Positions 43,056 through 52,465 of a stretch of 64,000 nucleotides of DNA are shown here, piece after piece. The notes beneath the pieces are model-generated. The model saw only the letters and a list, made by a program, of their open reading frames with translations, did no database searches and was not told the origin of the DNA. Numbering within the stretch: position 1 is the first letter of the stretch; the number at the start of each line of letters is the position of its first letter. The position numbers and the translations under genes were made by a program. This DNA is from JANRLF01 sp033762815. GTDB taxonomy: Bacteria; Bacteroidota; Bacteroidia; Chitinophagales; CAIOSU01. The stretch lies in contig JANRLF010000003.1 of assembly GCA_033762815.1 (NCBI GenBank), positions 1 through 64,000 on the forward strand, written 5' to 3'.

Positions 43056-45023
43056 TCAAGCTCCTAGTCTTTTCAAGTTACGAATAACTATTTTAAAATC
43101 ATCGGCTACTCTGTAATCCTTGGCGTACAATAGGTTCAGTCTATCCTTGGTAGTTTCGTCTGGCAGTGGTACATTTTTTATCCGATCAACTGGGCTGAAC
43201 ACCCCTGGTTTGATTCGTGGCAACCAGTAGCTACGGCCAATATCCTTTGCCGATGCATACCCTACCCATGACTTGCGGCCTATGAACACCTGGCCCCAGT
43301 TGGCCACCAGTTTCGATGCATTATGTACCCTAGGCAACAAAAACGGCAGCAATGGGATAATACCCAAGCACACCGCAATATCAAAAAGCCGCTTGTTGCG
43401 CTGGCTCATATTGGTAGCAATCTCAAGGTTGATATCGATGGCATACAGGTCGCCAGCAGTATTTTTGGAATTGCTGCCAATGATACTGGGGCTGTTTTCG
43501 GGCAGAATCTTAAAATTCAGTTCAGGCCCCAATTGCTCCATAAAGTCGATGATGGTACTCACCTTGATATCTTTGCTGCAGAAGATTATTTCGTCTAAAT
43601 CATAGATGGCCCTGATATTGGCCAAGCCAGTTACATTGCCCAAATAGTGTTCTTCCTGCGCTTCATGGGCGTAGGGGGAAACAAAGCCGATATACCGGTT
43701 TTCTACCCCCGCTTGGGTTAAGAGCGACAGGGCGCGACGTGCCTCTTGCAAGCCGCCGACGATGGCAATGCGCGGGGTATGCTTTTCCCCAAAAGCCAGT
43801 TTCCTCCCCCTAATGATTTCCGTTAGATAACGCAGGCCTATCATGGCACCTGTAGCCCATACGGCTCCCAACAAAATCATGCCCCTGCTGAAGCGTAACG
43901 ATTCATCCAAAAAGGCATAAATCGTAGCAATGATAAGGGTACCCAACGCCACGCCACGTACCGTCCTAGCGGTGCGTAAGGGGCGGTCGTAGCCACCTGA
44001 AAAATAAACCGCCAGCAACCAAATCAAAATATAGCTTGGCACTACATATTGTATGTACACCGGCGGATAATAACTGGAAGCGCCCTTAATGGATGCTGCC
44101 CAAAACAACTTAAGCATATACATGCCCCCAAATAGTAGCAAGGCATCCATTAGGGGCAGCGCTAGTTGCCCTGCCATTCTGCCGGCAATAGCCATTATGG
44201 CCCTAAGAAATACCGCAATATTGATAAAGAAAGCATATATGCTGGCATTGCGCTTTGAAAAATGCTTGCGCGCAAAAATGACCATTGCCTGATAGAATAT
44301 GCGCACGTAATTGAGGCTACCCTTTTTGGTGCTTTCTCCCTTATAATGGATGATACGGGTATGGGGATAATAGTAGTTCTTGTAGCCACCCAATTGTACC
44401 CTATAGGAAAGGTCAATGTCTTCGCCGTACATGAAAAAAGCCTCGTCCAGCCAACCAATTTTATCGAGCACACTTTTGCGTATGAACATAAAAGCACCGG
44501 GTAATACGTCTATTTCATGTACCTCGGCAGGATTTAAATAACCCAAATGGTACCTGCCGAACACCCTTGATTTAGGAAACATGGCCGAAAGGCCAAATAT
44601 TTTGAAAAAGGAAACCGATGGTGTAGGTAAGGAACGCTTCGATTCGGGAAGGAAGATGCCCTTTCCATCTACCATTTTTACTCCCAATGCCCCGGCTTGA
44701 GGGTGGTTTTCCATAAATTCGAGGCATTTGCTGAAGGTGTCCTCTTCCACTACGGTATCAGGGTTCAACAACAAAATGTATTCGCCCTTGGCAATGGCAA
44801 TGCCTTGATTATTGGCCTTTGAAAAGCCTGGATTGTCTTTATTGGCAATCAGTACCACTTCCGGAAACTTTGCCCTCACCAGTTCAACCGAACCATCCAC
44901 TGAATGGTTGTCAACAACAATTACTTCCCCGTTAATACCCTGCATGGCCTTCCTAACGGAATATAATGCCTGCTCAAGGAAATACTTGACGTTGTAGTTG
45001 ACGATGATGACGGAAAGCCGCAC
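43056..45023 (-). CDS. GT2 glycosyltransferase fused to polyprenyl phosphoglycosyltransferase-like region
   Basis: The 655-residue protein (GTG start) has an N-terminal GT2 domain (~1-245; LSVIIVNYNVKYFLEQAL, LLLNPDTVVEEDTF with the DxD region, MYGEDIDLSYR). A membrane domain of about five helices and a Rossmann-like CoA_binding_3 domain (~400-530; RIAIVGGLQEARRALSLL) follow, as in WbaP-type large phosphoglycosyltransferases. The C-terminal catalytic part is shortened: it keeps NKRLFDIAVCLGIIPLLP and RIKPGVFSPVDR but lacks the GPVFFRQER segment and the catalytic Asp-Glu pair. It is therefore probably a membrane-bound GT2 with a non-catalytic tail. Starts 2 bases after the recR stop. Confidence 0.85.
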   Translation of the reverse strand: MRLSVIIVNYNVKYFLEQALYSVRKAMQGINGEVIVVDNHSVDGSVELVRAKFPEVVLIANKDNPGFSKANNQGIAIAKGEYILLLNPDTVVEEDTFSKCLEFMENHPQAGALGVKMVDGKGIFLPESKRSLPTPSVSFFKIFGLSAMFPKSRVFGRYHLGYLNPAEVHEIDVLPGAFMFIRKSVLDKIGWLDEAFFMYGEDIDLSYRVQLGGYKNYYYPHTRIIHYKGESTKKGSLNYVRIFYQAMVIFARKHFSKRNASIYAFFINIAVFLRAIMAIAGRMAGQLALPLMDALLLFGGMYMLKLFWAASIKGASSYYPPVYIQYVVPSYILIWLLAVYFSGGYDRPLRTARTVRGVALGTLIIATIYAFLDESLRFSRGMILLGAVWATGAMIGLRYLTEIIRGRKLAFGEKHTPRIAIVGGLQEARRALSLLTQAGVENRYIGFVSPYAHEAQEEHYLGNVTGLANIRAIYDLDEIIFCSKDIKVSTIIDFMEQLGPELNFKILPENSPSIIGSNSKNTAGDLYAIDINLEIATNMSQRNKRLFDIAVCLGIIPLLPFLLPRVHNASKLVANWGQVFIGRKSWVGYASAKDIGRSYWLPRIKPGVFSPVDRIKNVPLPDETTKDRLNLLYAKDYRVADDFKIVIRNLKRLGA

Positions 45024-45025
45024 TG

Positions 45026-45646
45026 CTATTGATTGGTCATATATTTTTCGTAAGGCAACCGGTTTACCAACGAACGGGCCAATGTCATTTCATCCGCATA
45101 CTCCAATTCTCCCCCAAAGGCGATACCCCTTGCGATGGTAGTAATTTTTACCGCAAATGGCTGCAATTTACGGGTTAAATAAAAAATAGTGGTATCGCCC
45201 TCAATAGTTGGGGCCAAGGCCATTATCACTTCTTTCACCACGCCTTGGCTTACGCGCTCTACCAATGAATCGATTTCGATATCCTCTGGCCCAATACCAT
45301 CCACTGGCGAAATGATATCGCCCAATACGTGGTAAGTACCTTTGAATTGGTGGGTATTTTCTATGGCGATAACGTCGCGAAGGTTTTCCACTACGCAGAT
45401 AGTGGCCGCATCCCTCATCGGGTTGGAACAAATGGTGCACAAATCGCTATCAGCCACATTATGGCATTGCTTGCAGTAACTGATTTCGTTGCGCATGCGT
45501 ACGATGGCTTCCCCGAAATGGTTGACGTTGTCGTTGCTTTGCTTAAGCAAGTGGAGCACTAGGCGCAGGGCGGTTTTTTGGCCTATACCGGGCAGCTTGG
45601 CAAACTCGTTTACGGCATTTTCAATCAACTTCGATGGAAACTCCAT
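45026..45646 (-). CDS. recR: Recombination mediator RecR
   Basis: The 206-residue protein has the helix-hairpin-helix AKLPGIGQKTALRLVLHLL, a four-Cys zinc finger (CKQCHNVADSDLCTIC), and a Toprim domain with CVVENLRDVIAIE and the C-terminal GGELEYADEMTLARSLVNR Walker-B-like motif. With RecO and RecF it loads RecA at gaps. It is followed after 2 bases by the GT2 fusion gene, with which it is probably cotranscribed. Confidence 0.97.
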   Translation of the reverse strand: MEFPSKLIENAVNEFAKLPGIGQKTALRLVLHLLKQSNDNVNHFGEAIVRMRNEISYCKQCHNVADSDLCTICSNPMRDAATICVVENLRDVIAIENTHQFKGTYHVLGDIISPVDGIGPEDIEIDSLVERVSQGVVKEVIMALAPTIEGDTTIFYLTRKLQPFAVKITTIARGIAFGGELEYADEMTLARSLVNRLPYEKYMTNQ

Positions 45647-45677
45647 ACAGCTCCTGGTGTCAGTTTTTATAAAACAA

Positions 45678-45702
45678 GGGGCAGGGAACTTGCCCCTGCC
45701 CC
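45678..45702 (-). terminator. Terminator of the second OmpA-PD40 gene
   Basis: The stem ggggcaggg/ccctgcccc with a short loop is followed on the minus strand by a T-rich run. It lies 22 bases after the stop at 45724 and before recR. Confidence 0.85.
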
Positions 45703-45723
45703 GATAGTAAAAAATAGGTTGGA

Positions 45724-47976
45724 TTAACGCTTGGTTACCGAACCTTCAACATGTATTGCCTTCGGTTGCTTAATAACGTAGAACTCCGTGCGACGGTTCA
45801 TTTGGTGTTGGTCTGCCTCTTGCTTGCTGATTTTTGAGTCGGGCACCCCTTGCTCGGTTTTACACAAGTTGGGTATTACTGGCACTGACTCGCCAAAGCC
45901 GGCAGCGGTAATGTTTTTCAACATATCCTTTTTGCCCTTCATGCCTTTGTTGATCAAATAATTCGCTGCAGATTGGGCCCGGTTTGCCGATAGCCACATG
46001 TTGTATGTTTTGGGGGCACGGCAATCGGTATGCGAGCGCATTTGGATGACCATATCCGGGTAACGTACCAAAATGTCATAAACCCTATCAAGTTCTTTCG
46101 CAGCGTCAGGCCTAATATTGTACTTGTCGAAATCATAATAGATATTCACCAGTCTGATAGTACCTTCCAGTAAATATAGCTCCAAATCTGCCTCTACAGT
46201 GCCTGAAACCTTGCCACGTGTATCGAAGGTCTTTTCGCTCTTCAAAAAATAGTTTTCCTTATCGCCAGTTAAGCGGTATTCCTTTTCTGGCGAAAGGCTG
46301 AACACGAAACCGCCGTTGGCATCTGACAATACGGAATCAACGGTATTATCAGTCACGTTATACAGTTTCACTATCACTTTCGGCATAGTACCTATCCGGT
46401 TCTCCATTTTGGTGCCTTCGTCCACCCGTACTTCGTAAGTGGTGCCTACCAACATGAGCGCACCACGATCAAGAGGAATGCGTACAGGTGGTGAATTGGG
46501 GCCTAAGCCTTCTGTGCTTACGGTAAGTTTATTGGGCAAATAGCCAGTTTTGCCGGCCGGTAAGTCATAGGTTTTGTTTTCGGCTACCCTGAAATTGAAC
46601 TTGCCGTAGTCATCGGTGATAACGGTCTGTAGGGTATCGCCCTGCAATACAAGATGCACGGTAGAGCCGGGCAAAGAATCGCCAGTGAGCCTATCGTATA
46701 CTAGGCCCGCTAGCAATATCCCTTTATCGAACGAATAGATATCATCGCCGCCGGGGCCACCAGGACGGTTGGAAGAAAAATATCCCCCGTCATTTCTCTT
46801 GTTCATGATAAGGCCGAAATCATCGTAACTGGTATTGATGGGATAGCCCATGTTTTTTACATTGCCCCAGCCGCCATTATTGGTAGCAGAATAAATATCT
46901 AACCCGCCCAAGCCAATATAAGCATCTGAAGCAAAGTACATGGTGCCATCATGGGCGATATAAGGGAACCCTTCATCGCCGCTAGTATTGATACCAGGGC
47001 CTAAATTGACAGGTGCGCCCCATTTGCCCTCGCCGCTTTGGGTAGTCATCCACAAGTCAAAACGGCCATAGCCGCCGGGCATATCCGAAGAAAAATAGAG
47101 CGTTTTTCCATCGGCACTTAAAGTGGGATGCTGTACGGAATATTCGGTACTGTTGAAATCAAGGTTTTCTAAATCGCTCCATTCTCCATCGTTTAAAGTG
47201 GAGTGCATCACGATCATTTTCATGATATCGTCATCGCTGGTCTTGGTCTTGCGCTTCTTATAGTTGTTGCGGGTAAAATACATTTCCGTATAGGAAGGGG
47301 TAAATGTTACGGGCCCCTCATGGAACTGGGCATTCAGCTTACCCGGAAGGGGAGTTGGGCTGGCAAAACCGGTATCGCTCTTTGTGGCTACATATAAATC
47401 CAAAAAGGGTGCTCCCGACCATAAATCCTTTTTGCCTTTACCCCTAGCGGAGGCAAATACTAAGCTACTGTCTTGATAGAAAGCCGGGCTGAAATCAGAT
47501 AGGTTGGAATTGATTCCCGGTACCAGATAAACGCTGTAACGGCTTGAGTCAACCTTTAGCTCGGCAATTTTATCCATACTGGCAGCCAGCTGCTTGGCAC
47601 GGGTATCGCTTGGGGCCATTTGTGCATATTTCAGGTACTGTTCTTTTGCTAGGTCATATTTACCGTTGTCCCTCAAAGCCTGTGCATAAAAAAATACGGC
47701 TTCAGAATCTGCCTCGGCATGTTTGGCCGCTTCACTGTACCAAAACTCGGCTTCGGTGGGTACCCCTTTTAGGCGGTAGCTGTCGCCGAGCCGTTTCAAG
47801 GCTTTATAATTACTTGGAGCCTTATCCAGAACCCTTTTGTACTGCTCTATGGCTTGATCGAACTTGAACAATTCAAAATACCGGTCAGCCTTCTTCATTT
47901 TCACTTCTTGTGCCATTACTGGCGTACTGCAGGCAAGGATTGCCAACAATAACATTAGGAAGTATTTATTTCCCAT
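45724..47976 (-). CDS. OmpA-family protein with TPR, PD40 and regulatory-like domain (PorE-like)
   Basis: The 750-residue protein has a signal peptide (cleaved after VMAQ), TPR units (~25-130; RYFELFKFDQAIEQYKRV, FFYAQALRDNGKYDLAKEQY), PD40 propeller blades (~150-420; TLYFSSDMPGGYGRFDLW, GYFSSNRPGGPGGDDIYSF), one or two carboxypeptidase-regulatory-like beta domains (~430-610), and OmpA_C (~620-740; RSHTDCRAPKTYN, LSANRAQSAANYLI, GFGESVPVIP). It shares domain order with PorE and with the gene at 7174. Monocistronic and bounded by a terminator, so it could be the housekeeping T9SS anchor, while the 7174 copy serves the collagen locus. Confidence 0.88.
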   Translation of the reverse strand: MGNKYFLMLLLAILACSTPVMAQEVKMKKADRYFELFKFDQAIEQYKRVLDKAPSNYKALKRLGDSYRLKGVPTEAEFWYSEAAKHAEADSEAVFFYAQALRDNGKYDLAKEQYLKYAQMAPSDTRAKQLAASMDKIAELKVDSSRYSVYLVPGINSNLSDFSPAFYQDSSLVFASARGKGKKDLWSGAPFLDLYVATKSDTGFASPTPLPGKLNAQFHEGPVTFTPSYTEMYFTRNNYKKRKTKTSDDDIMKMIVMHSTLNDGEWSDLENLDFNSTEYSVQHPTLSADGKTLYFSSDMPGGYGRFDLWMTTQSGEGKWGAPVNLGPGINTSGDEGFPYIAHDGTMYFASDAYIGLGGLDIYSATNNGGWGNVKNMGYPINTSYDDFGLIMNKRNDGGYFSSNRPGGPGGDDIYSFDKGILLAGLVYDRLTGDSLPGSTVHLVLQGDTLQTVITDDYGKFNFRVAENKTYDLPAGKTGYLPNKLTVSTEGLGPNSPPVRIPLDRGALMLVGTTYEVRVDEGTKMENRIGTMPKVIVKLYNVTDNTVDSVLSDANGGFVFSLSPEKEYRLTGDKENYFLKSEKTFDTRGKVSGTVEADLELYLLEGTIRLVNIYYDFDKYNIRPDAAKELDRVYDILVRYPDMVIQMRSHTDCRAPKTYNMWLSANRAQSAANYLINKGMKGKKDMLKNITAAGFGESVPVIPNLCKTEQGVPDSKISKQEADQHQMNRRTEFYVIKQPKAIHVEGSVTKR

Positions 47977-48195
47977 CGGTGTGTAGGTTTTGATAAGTTT
48001 CGTTGCCTTGGATTATAGGACTATATGGTACTCAGCCAAATTTGGGCGCAAGTTAAGGCTTTATACAGCAAAAATCAAATGTAATAGCCAATCCCCCTAA
48101 GGGACTTAGGTTTTGCTATTCAAACTTGTCCTTGCTATAAGCTACTGTTAGCAATTAGTGTGAATAATGTATTTTTAACCCAATTGTTAGCCACA

Positions 48196-50058
48196 GTGAA
48201 GATATTGGGAATCTCTTGTTTTTATCATGATGCGGCCGCTGCTATGGTGGTTGATGGGGAGATTGTGGCGGCGGCACAGGAGGAGCGATTCACCCGTAAA
48301 AAACATGACCCTGATTTTCCCGCCAACGCCATCCATTATTGCTTGCGATATGCCGGGTGCAGCCTGAATGACTTGGATGCCATAGTGTTCTATGACAAGC
48401 CTTTTCTAAAATTCGAGCGGCTGTTGGAAACATATTATGCCTTTGCCCCCAAAGGTTTTGCTAGTTTCTTGAAGGCAATGCCTGTTTGGCTGAAAGAAAA
48501 ATTGTTCCTAAAGAAATTGCTATATGACGAGTTGGGAAAGATAGGCCCATTCGACAAAAAGAAGACGAAACTGTTGTTTCCTGAGCATCACCTATCGCAT
48601 GCCGCCAGTGCTTTCTATCCCTCCCCTTTTGAAGAAGCCGCCATTCTCACTATTGATGGTGTGGGCGAATGGGCAACTGCCTCCATCTGCATGGGAAGAG
48701 GTGCTAGCATAGAAATATTGAAGCAGTTGGAGTTTCCACATTCGGTGGGCTTGCTTTATTCAGCCTTTACTTACTTTTTGGGTTTTAAGGTCAATTCAGG
48801 GGAATACAAGTTGATGGGTCTTGCTCCCTATGGAAATGCCAAATCCGATACTGTTGCCCAGTATCGGCAAGTGATAAAAGAGCATTTGGTGACGATACAT
48901 GACGACGGCTCCATTTGGCTGAACCAAGCTTATTTTACTTATGCTACTGGGCTTAGGATGGTGCCCGATGAACGATGGGAGCAATTGTTCGGGATGCCGA
49001 AGCGCAAAGAGGGCGATGAACTAGAACAACGGCACTGCGACTTGGCTTTGGCCATTCAACAGGTAACGGAAGAAATAGTGCTGAAAATGGCACAAGCGGC
49101 CAAGCAGTTAACAGGGGCCGCCCACTTGTGCATGGCCGGAGGGGTCGCCCTCAATTGCGTGGCTAATGGTGTCATATCGGAACATGGCATTTTTGACGAA
49201 ATGTATATCCAACCGGCTTCGGGGGATGCAGGTGGAGCTGTGGGAGCGGCTTTGGCGGCCTATCACTTGTATTTCCAACAGCCAAAGACCAATTCAAAGA
49301 AAGATGGTATGTCCGGTTCATTTCTTGGCCCCCAGTATAGCGATTTGGATATCGAATTGGATTTAAAGCCTTTCTCGGCAGCGTACCAGCCGTTTGGCGA
49401 TTTTGAAGATTTATGTACCGAAGTTGCCACTTTGATAGCCGAAGGCAATGTGGTGGGTTGGTTCCAAGGCCGCATGGAGTTTGGCCCCAGGGCCTTGGGC
49501 AACCGCAGTATATTGGGCGATGCCCGCAATACGGAAATGCAGAAGAAGCTGAACCTTAAAATCAAGTACCGCGAAGGGTTCCGCCCATTTGCACCTGCCG
49601 TACTGGAGGAAGATGCCGAGGCATATTTCCAGCTCCAGCAGCCATCGCCGTATATGCTCTTGGTGGCTCCAGTGCAGGAAAATTTGAGAAATGATTTACC
49701 TAGCAATTATGCGGAACTGCCGTTGGTGGAGAAACTTTATACCCAACGCTCCAGATTGCCTGCCGTTACCCACGTGGATTTTTCCGCGAGGGTACAAACA
49801 GTGCAGGCGGCCACTAATCATCGGTTCCATCAGTTGTTAATGGCTTTTAAGCAATTGACTGGCGATAGCGTGCTAATCAATACCAGTTTCAATGTAAGGG
49901 GCGAACCACCGGTTTGCACCCCAGCCGATGCCTATCGCTGCTTTATGCGCACTGAAATGGATTATTTGGTACTGGGCAACTATTTGTTGGACAAACGCCA
50001 GCAGCCCCCTTGGCCGGAAGCCCAAGAGCAATGGCAACAAAATTTTGTACTGGACTGA
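48196..50058 (+). CDS. NodU/CmcH-family carbamoyltransferase
   Basis: The family start KILGISCFYHDAAAAMV implies GTG at 48196 (620 residues); an upstream GTG at 48160 is also open. The N-terminal Kae1-like ATPase domain has EERFTRKKHD, FPEHHLSHAASAFYPSPF with metal-binding His residues, and GVGEWATASI. The C-terminal YrdC-like part has QGRMEFGPRALGNRSILGD and NTSFNVRGEPP. It transfers carbamoyl from carbamoyl phosphate to a hydroxyl on a sugar or natural product. The SxtJ gene follows with a TGATG overlap, the usual pairing. There is no polysaccharide cluster here. Confidence 0.93.
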   Translation: MKILGISCFYHDAAAAMVVDGEIVAAAQEERFTRKKHDPDFPANAIHYCLRYAGCSLNDLDAIVFYDKPFLKFERLLETYYAFAPKGFASFLKAMPVWLKEKLFLKKLLYDELGKIGPFDKKKTKLLFPEHHLSHAASAFYPSPFEEAAILTIDGVGEWATASICMGRGASIEILKQLEFPHSVGLLYSAFTYFLGFKVNSGEYKLMGLAPYGNAKSDTVAQYRQVIKEHLVTIHDDGSIWLNQAYFTYATGLRMVPDERWEQLFGMPKRKEGDELEQRHCDLALAIQQVTEEIVLKMAQAAKQLTGAAHLCMAGGVALNCVANGVISEHGIFDEMYIQPASGDAGGAVGAALAAYHLYFQQPKTNSKKDGMSGSFLGPQYSDLDIELDLKPFSAAYQPFGDFEDLCTEVATLIAEGNVVGWFQGRMEFGPRALGNRSILGDARNTEMQKKLNLKIKYREGFRPFAPAVLEEDAEAYFQLQQPSPYMLLVAPVQENLRNDLPSNYAELPLVEKLYTQRSRLPAVTHVDFSARVQTVQAATNHRFHQLLMAFKQLTGDSVLINTSFNVRGEPPVCTPADAYRCFMRTEMDYLVLGNYLLDKRQQPPWPEAQEQWQQNFVLD

Positions 50059-50441
50059 TGCGCAAACACAGCTACGATAGGGAGCAACAACTGGAAACTA
50101 TTCTCTCCATAGCCGCAGGGGCCCTGGCTTTTTATTTCATCACCGGGCAAAAAGTACTGGTCATAATTGCGTTCTCCATAGCACTTATCGGCATTTTCTC
50201 CCAGTTGCTTAGCTTTTGGATAACGGTGGCCTGGCTGAAACTAGGCGATGCCATGGGTTTTGTCAGCTCAAAAGTAGTATTGGGCTTTCTGTTCTATATC
50301 CTCCTATTCCCGCTATCCCTTATGATGCGCCTTACAGGAAACAAAGACCCTCTGCGACTGAAAAAAGCCTCAGGTTCTACCAGTACTTACACTGTACGTA
50401 ACCACACATATACTCCCAAGGATTTGGAGAAAATGTGGTAG
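50058..50441 (+). CDS. SxtJ-family membrane protein
   Basis: The ATG at 50058 overlaps the carbamoyltransferase stop (TGATG), giving 127 residues; the frame opens at 50010 inside that gene. Two or three membrane segments (ILSIAAGALAFYFITG, VLVIIAFSIALIGIFSQLLS, VVLGFLFYILLFPLSLMMRL) precede a basic tail. The WLKLGDAMGFVSSKVVLGF segment is typical of the SxtJ family that accompanies NodU-type carbamoyltransferases. Its role is unknown, possibly anchoring the enzyme at the membrane. Confidence 0.85.
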   Translation: MRKHSYDREQQLETILSIAAGALAFYFITGQKVLVIIAFSIALIGIFSQLLSFWITVAWLKLGDAMGFVSSKVVLGFLFYILLFPLSLMMRLTGNKDPLRLKKASGSTSTYTVRNHTYTPKDLEKMW

Positions 50442-50443
50442 CC

Positions 50444-52297
50444 TCAATTCGCTATTACTACTTTGCCCCTGTGAACCACCTTGCCTTTATCCATCAATTG
50501 GTAAAGGTATAGCCCACTATTCAGCGCGCTTAGCTGTATCGTGGTCCTTTCAGCTTCAATCGGCAATAGATGCACTGCTTTTCCTGATAAGTCGGTCAAA
50601 ACAAATGAAGGCTTAACCAGTTTACCATATTCGGGTACATACAATATGGCTTGTGAGCTTATTGGGTTTGGAAACAGGTTGGCATGTACTTCCAAAATGT
50701 CCGCTGTGCTGGTGTGGATAGTATCCAACTCTCCTGCATAGGCAAGGCCGCCTGCTTGGCTCAACAAGTAATGTGTACCAGCAGTGTCCACTGTCCAAAG
50801 CGTATCAAATTCACCTCCAATCATCAATTCCCCATCCAAAATGCTGATAGTGTGTACTGTGCCATAAATATTCCCCGCTGCTTGAATACGTTCGTCCAAA
50901 ATTCCGCAACCATAGTACCCCAACATTGGGTAGGCACATACGTCGCCACCAATGTAAAGCGCATTCGGCGATGCATACAAGGTTTTGATACTAAAGTTAC
51001 CATCGCCGATTGTTGCCGATAGGTCTTCCCACATAGTATCATTCCAGGTGGCATAGCCCCAGTAAGGGTTAAAGTCCAGGGAATTGTAATCACCACCTTT
51101 ATACAGTTTGCCATTGTAAACCTCCAATGCCCTTACCACGCCATGGGTGCCGTTGCCTACACTGTCCCAAGTTGTACCGTCAAAGGCAGCGATATTGCTT
51201 GTTCCAAAACGGCTGGTAACCGTATCGAACATGCCACCCACCATCAGGCGGCCATTGTAAGTTTTCATTGCATAGATGGGACCATCGGGAAACTCCAAGC
51301 CGCCAGTTATAAGGCCAGTGCTATCAAGGGTACAGAAATTAGCCCTCAAGGCACCAGTGGGCAACTGAAACTCACCGCCTATGGCAAGAGTACCATTAAA
51401 AGGCTCTAGCGCATACACTATTCCATACGGTGCAAGGAAATCGCCTGAAACATTCCAGGAGTTACCATCCCAGTCCATCAAGCAGGCTACATTGTTTCCG
51501 GAGCTATCGGTAAAATTTCCCCCTATATATATTCTTCCATTAAAGGCCTTCATGGTCATTACCGTCCCTTCCACACCGTTGCCCAATGCAGACCAGCCAT
51601 CCGTTGGCGACCAAGAGGCCACATTTTTGGCGGGCACCCCATCTACTTCGCTAAACACACCACCTATGTAAAGTCGTCCAGCATCGTCTACTAAGGAAGT
51701 ATTGACCACCCCATCGGTACCGCTACCGAATGTTTTCCAGGGTACGGCAGGTTCGTAGCCAGGCTGTATCAAAGCAAGCTCTTTGGCCGTAAAGCCCGAT
51801 TGTTCCACCCATTGGGCCAATTCAGGATAGTCCATGTCCAACAAATAATCGTTGTTGCCTTTACGCACAATCATATCGGCAATATCCTTTCTTCCGCTTT
51901 CTATAATCAAATAGCCCACTGCACAGGCGGTGCCGTGTACATCAATGAAATAGGGTATACGGTAGCTGTAATCGTAGTTTTGTGGAAACTTGCCTTGCAT
52001 CCAATAGCCATGCAGCACATCCAAGCTGTGCAAGCGCCTGCTGCTCAATTCGGGGCTTAAATGGCTAATGTCTTTTTCGCGCAAGTAGCGTTCTACCTGC
52101 TTTAAATGCTCCTGAATCAGCTTGGTATCACTCTCAAACTTTTGGGACGGGCCGTTTAAATAAGCAGGGGTGGCTATTTTCAACCATTGGCTGTTTACTG
52201 AGGCAACCTGCTCATACAAGGTGGCCGGCGTATTATTACCTGCAAAGCAAATGGCGCAAACAAAGCAAAGGTGGGCTATCAGCAATTTGGCTTTCAT
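50444..52297 (-). CDS. Secreted beta-propeller protein with T9SS type A tail
   Basis: A signal peptide (to ~residue 20) is followed by a ~150-residue N-terminal helical domain (GTACAVGYLIIESGRKDIAD, LAQWVEQSGFTAKELALIQP). It recurs in Bacteroidota T9SS cargo but has no named function. Residues ~180-520 hold about eight propeller-like repeats (DGxWxALGxGxxGxV, NGRIYIGGNFTDSSGNNVA, LYKGGDYNSL). The last ~85 residues (ANLFPNPISSQAILYV, LTDLSGKAVHLL, GLYLYQLMDKG) are a type A sorting domain. Expected to be on the surface or released. Convergent with SxtJ, 2 bases between stops. Confidence 0.85.
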   Translation of the reverse strand: MKAKLLIAHLCFVCAICFAGNNTPATLYEQVASVNSQWLKIATPAYLNGPSQKFESDTKLIQEHLKQVERYLREKDISHLSPELSSRRLHSLDVLHGYWMQGKFPQNYDYSYRIPYFIDVHGTACAVGYLIIESGRKDIADMIVRKGNNDYLLDMDYPELAQWVEQSGFTAKELALIQPGYEPAVPWKTFGSGTDGVVNTSLVDDAGRLYIGGVFSEVDGVPAKNVASWSPTDGWSALGNGVEGTVMTMKAFNGRIYIGGNFTDSSGNNVACLMDWDGNSWNVSGDFLAPYGIVYALEPFNGTLAIGGEFQLPTGALRANFCTLDSTGLITGGLEFPDGPIYAMKTYNGRLMVGGMFDTVTSRFGTSNIAAFDGTTWDSVGNGTHGVVRALEVYNGKLYKGGDYNSLDFNPYWGYATWNDTMWEDLSATIGDGNFSIKTLYASPNALYIGGDVCAYPMLGYYGCGILDERIQAAGNIYGTVHTISILDGELMIGGEFDTLWTVDTAGTHYLLSQAGGLAYAGELDTIHTSTADILEVHANLFPNPISSQAILYVPEYGKLVKPSFVLTDLSGKAVHLLPIEAERTTIQLSALNSGLYLYQLMDKGKVVHRGKVVIAN

Positions 52298-52465
52298 AGT
52301 TTTGGGCTTTTGGTTATATGAAAATTACGAACAATCTCCATAAAGCGTTGCCTAGGAATTGTAAAACTATTTTGACGTTACAGGTTGGCTACGGCAGCCT
52401 CAACCAGCATTTGCCAGTAAGCAGTCTTGATATTATCTTGTGTGTTTATTTGATAGTGCGAGGAT

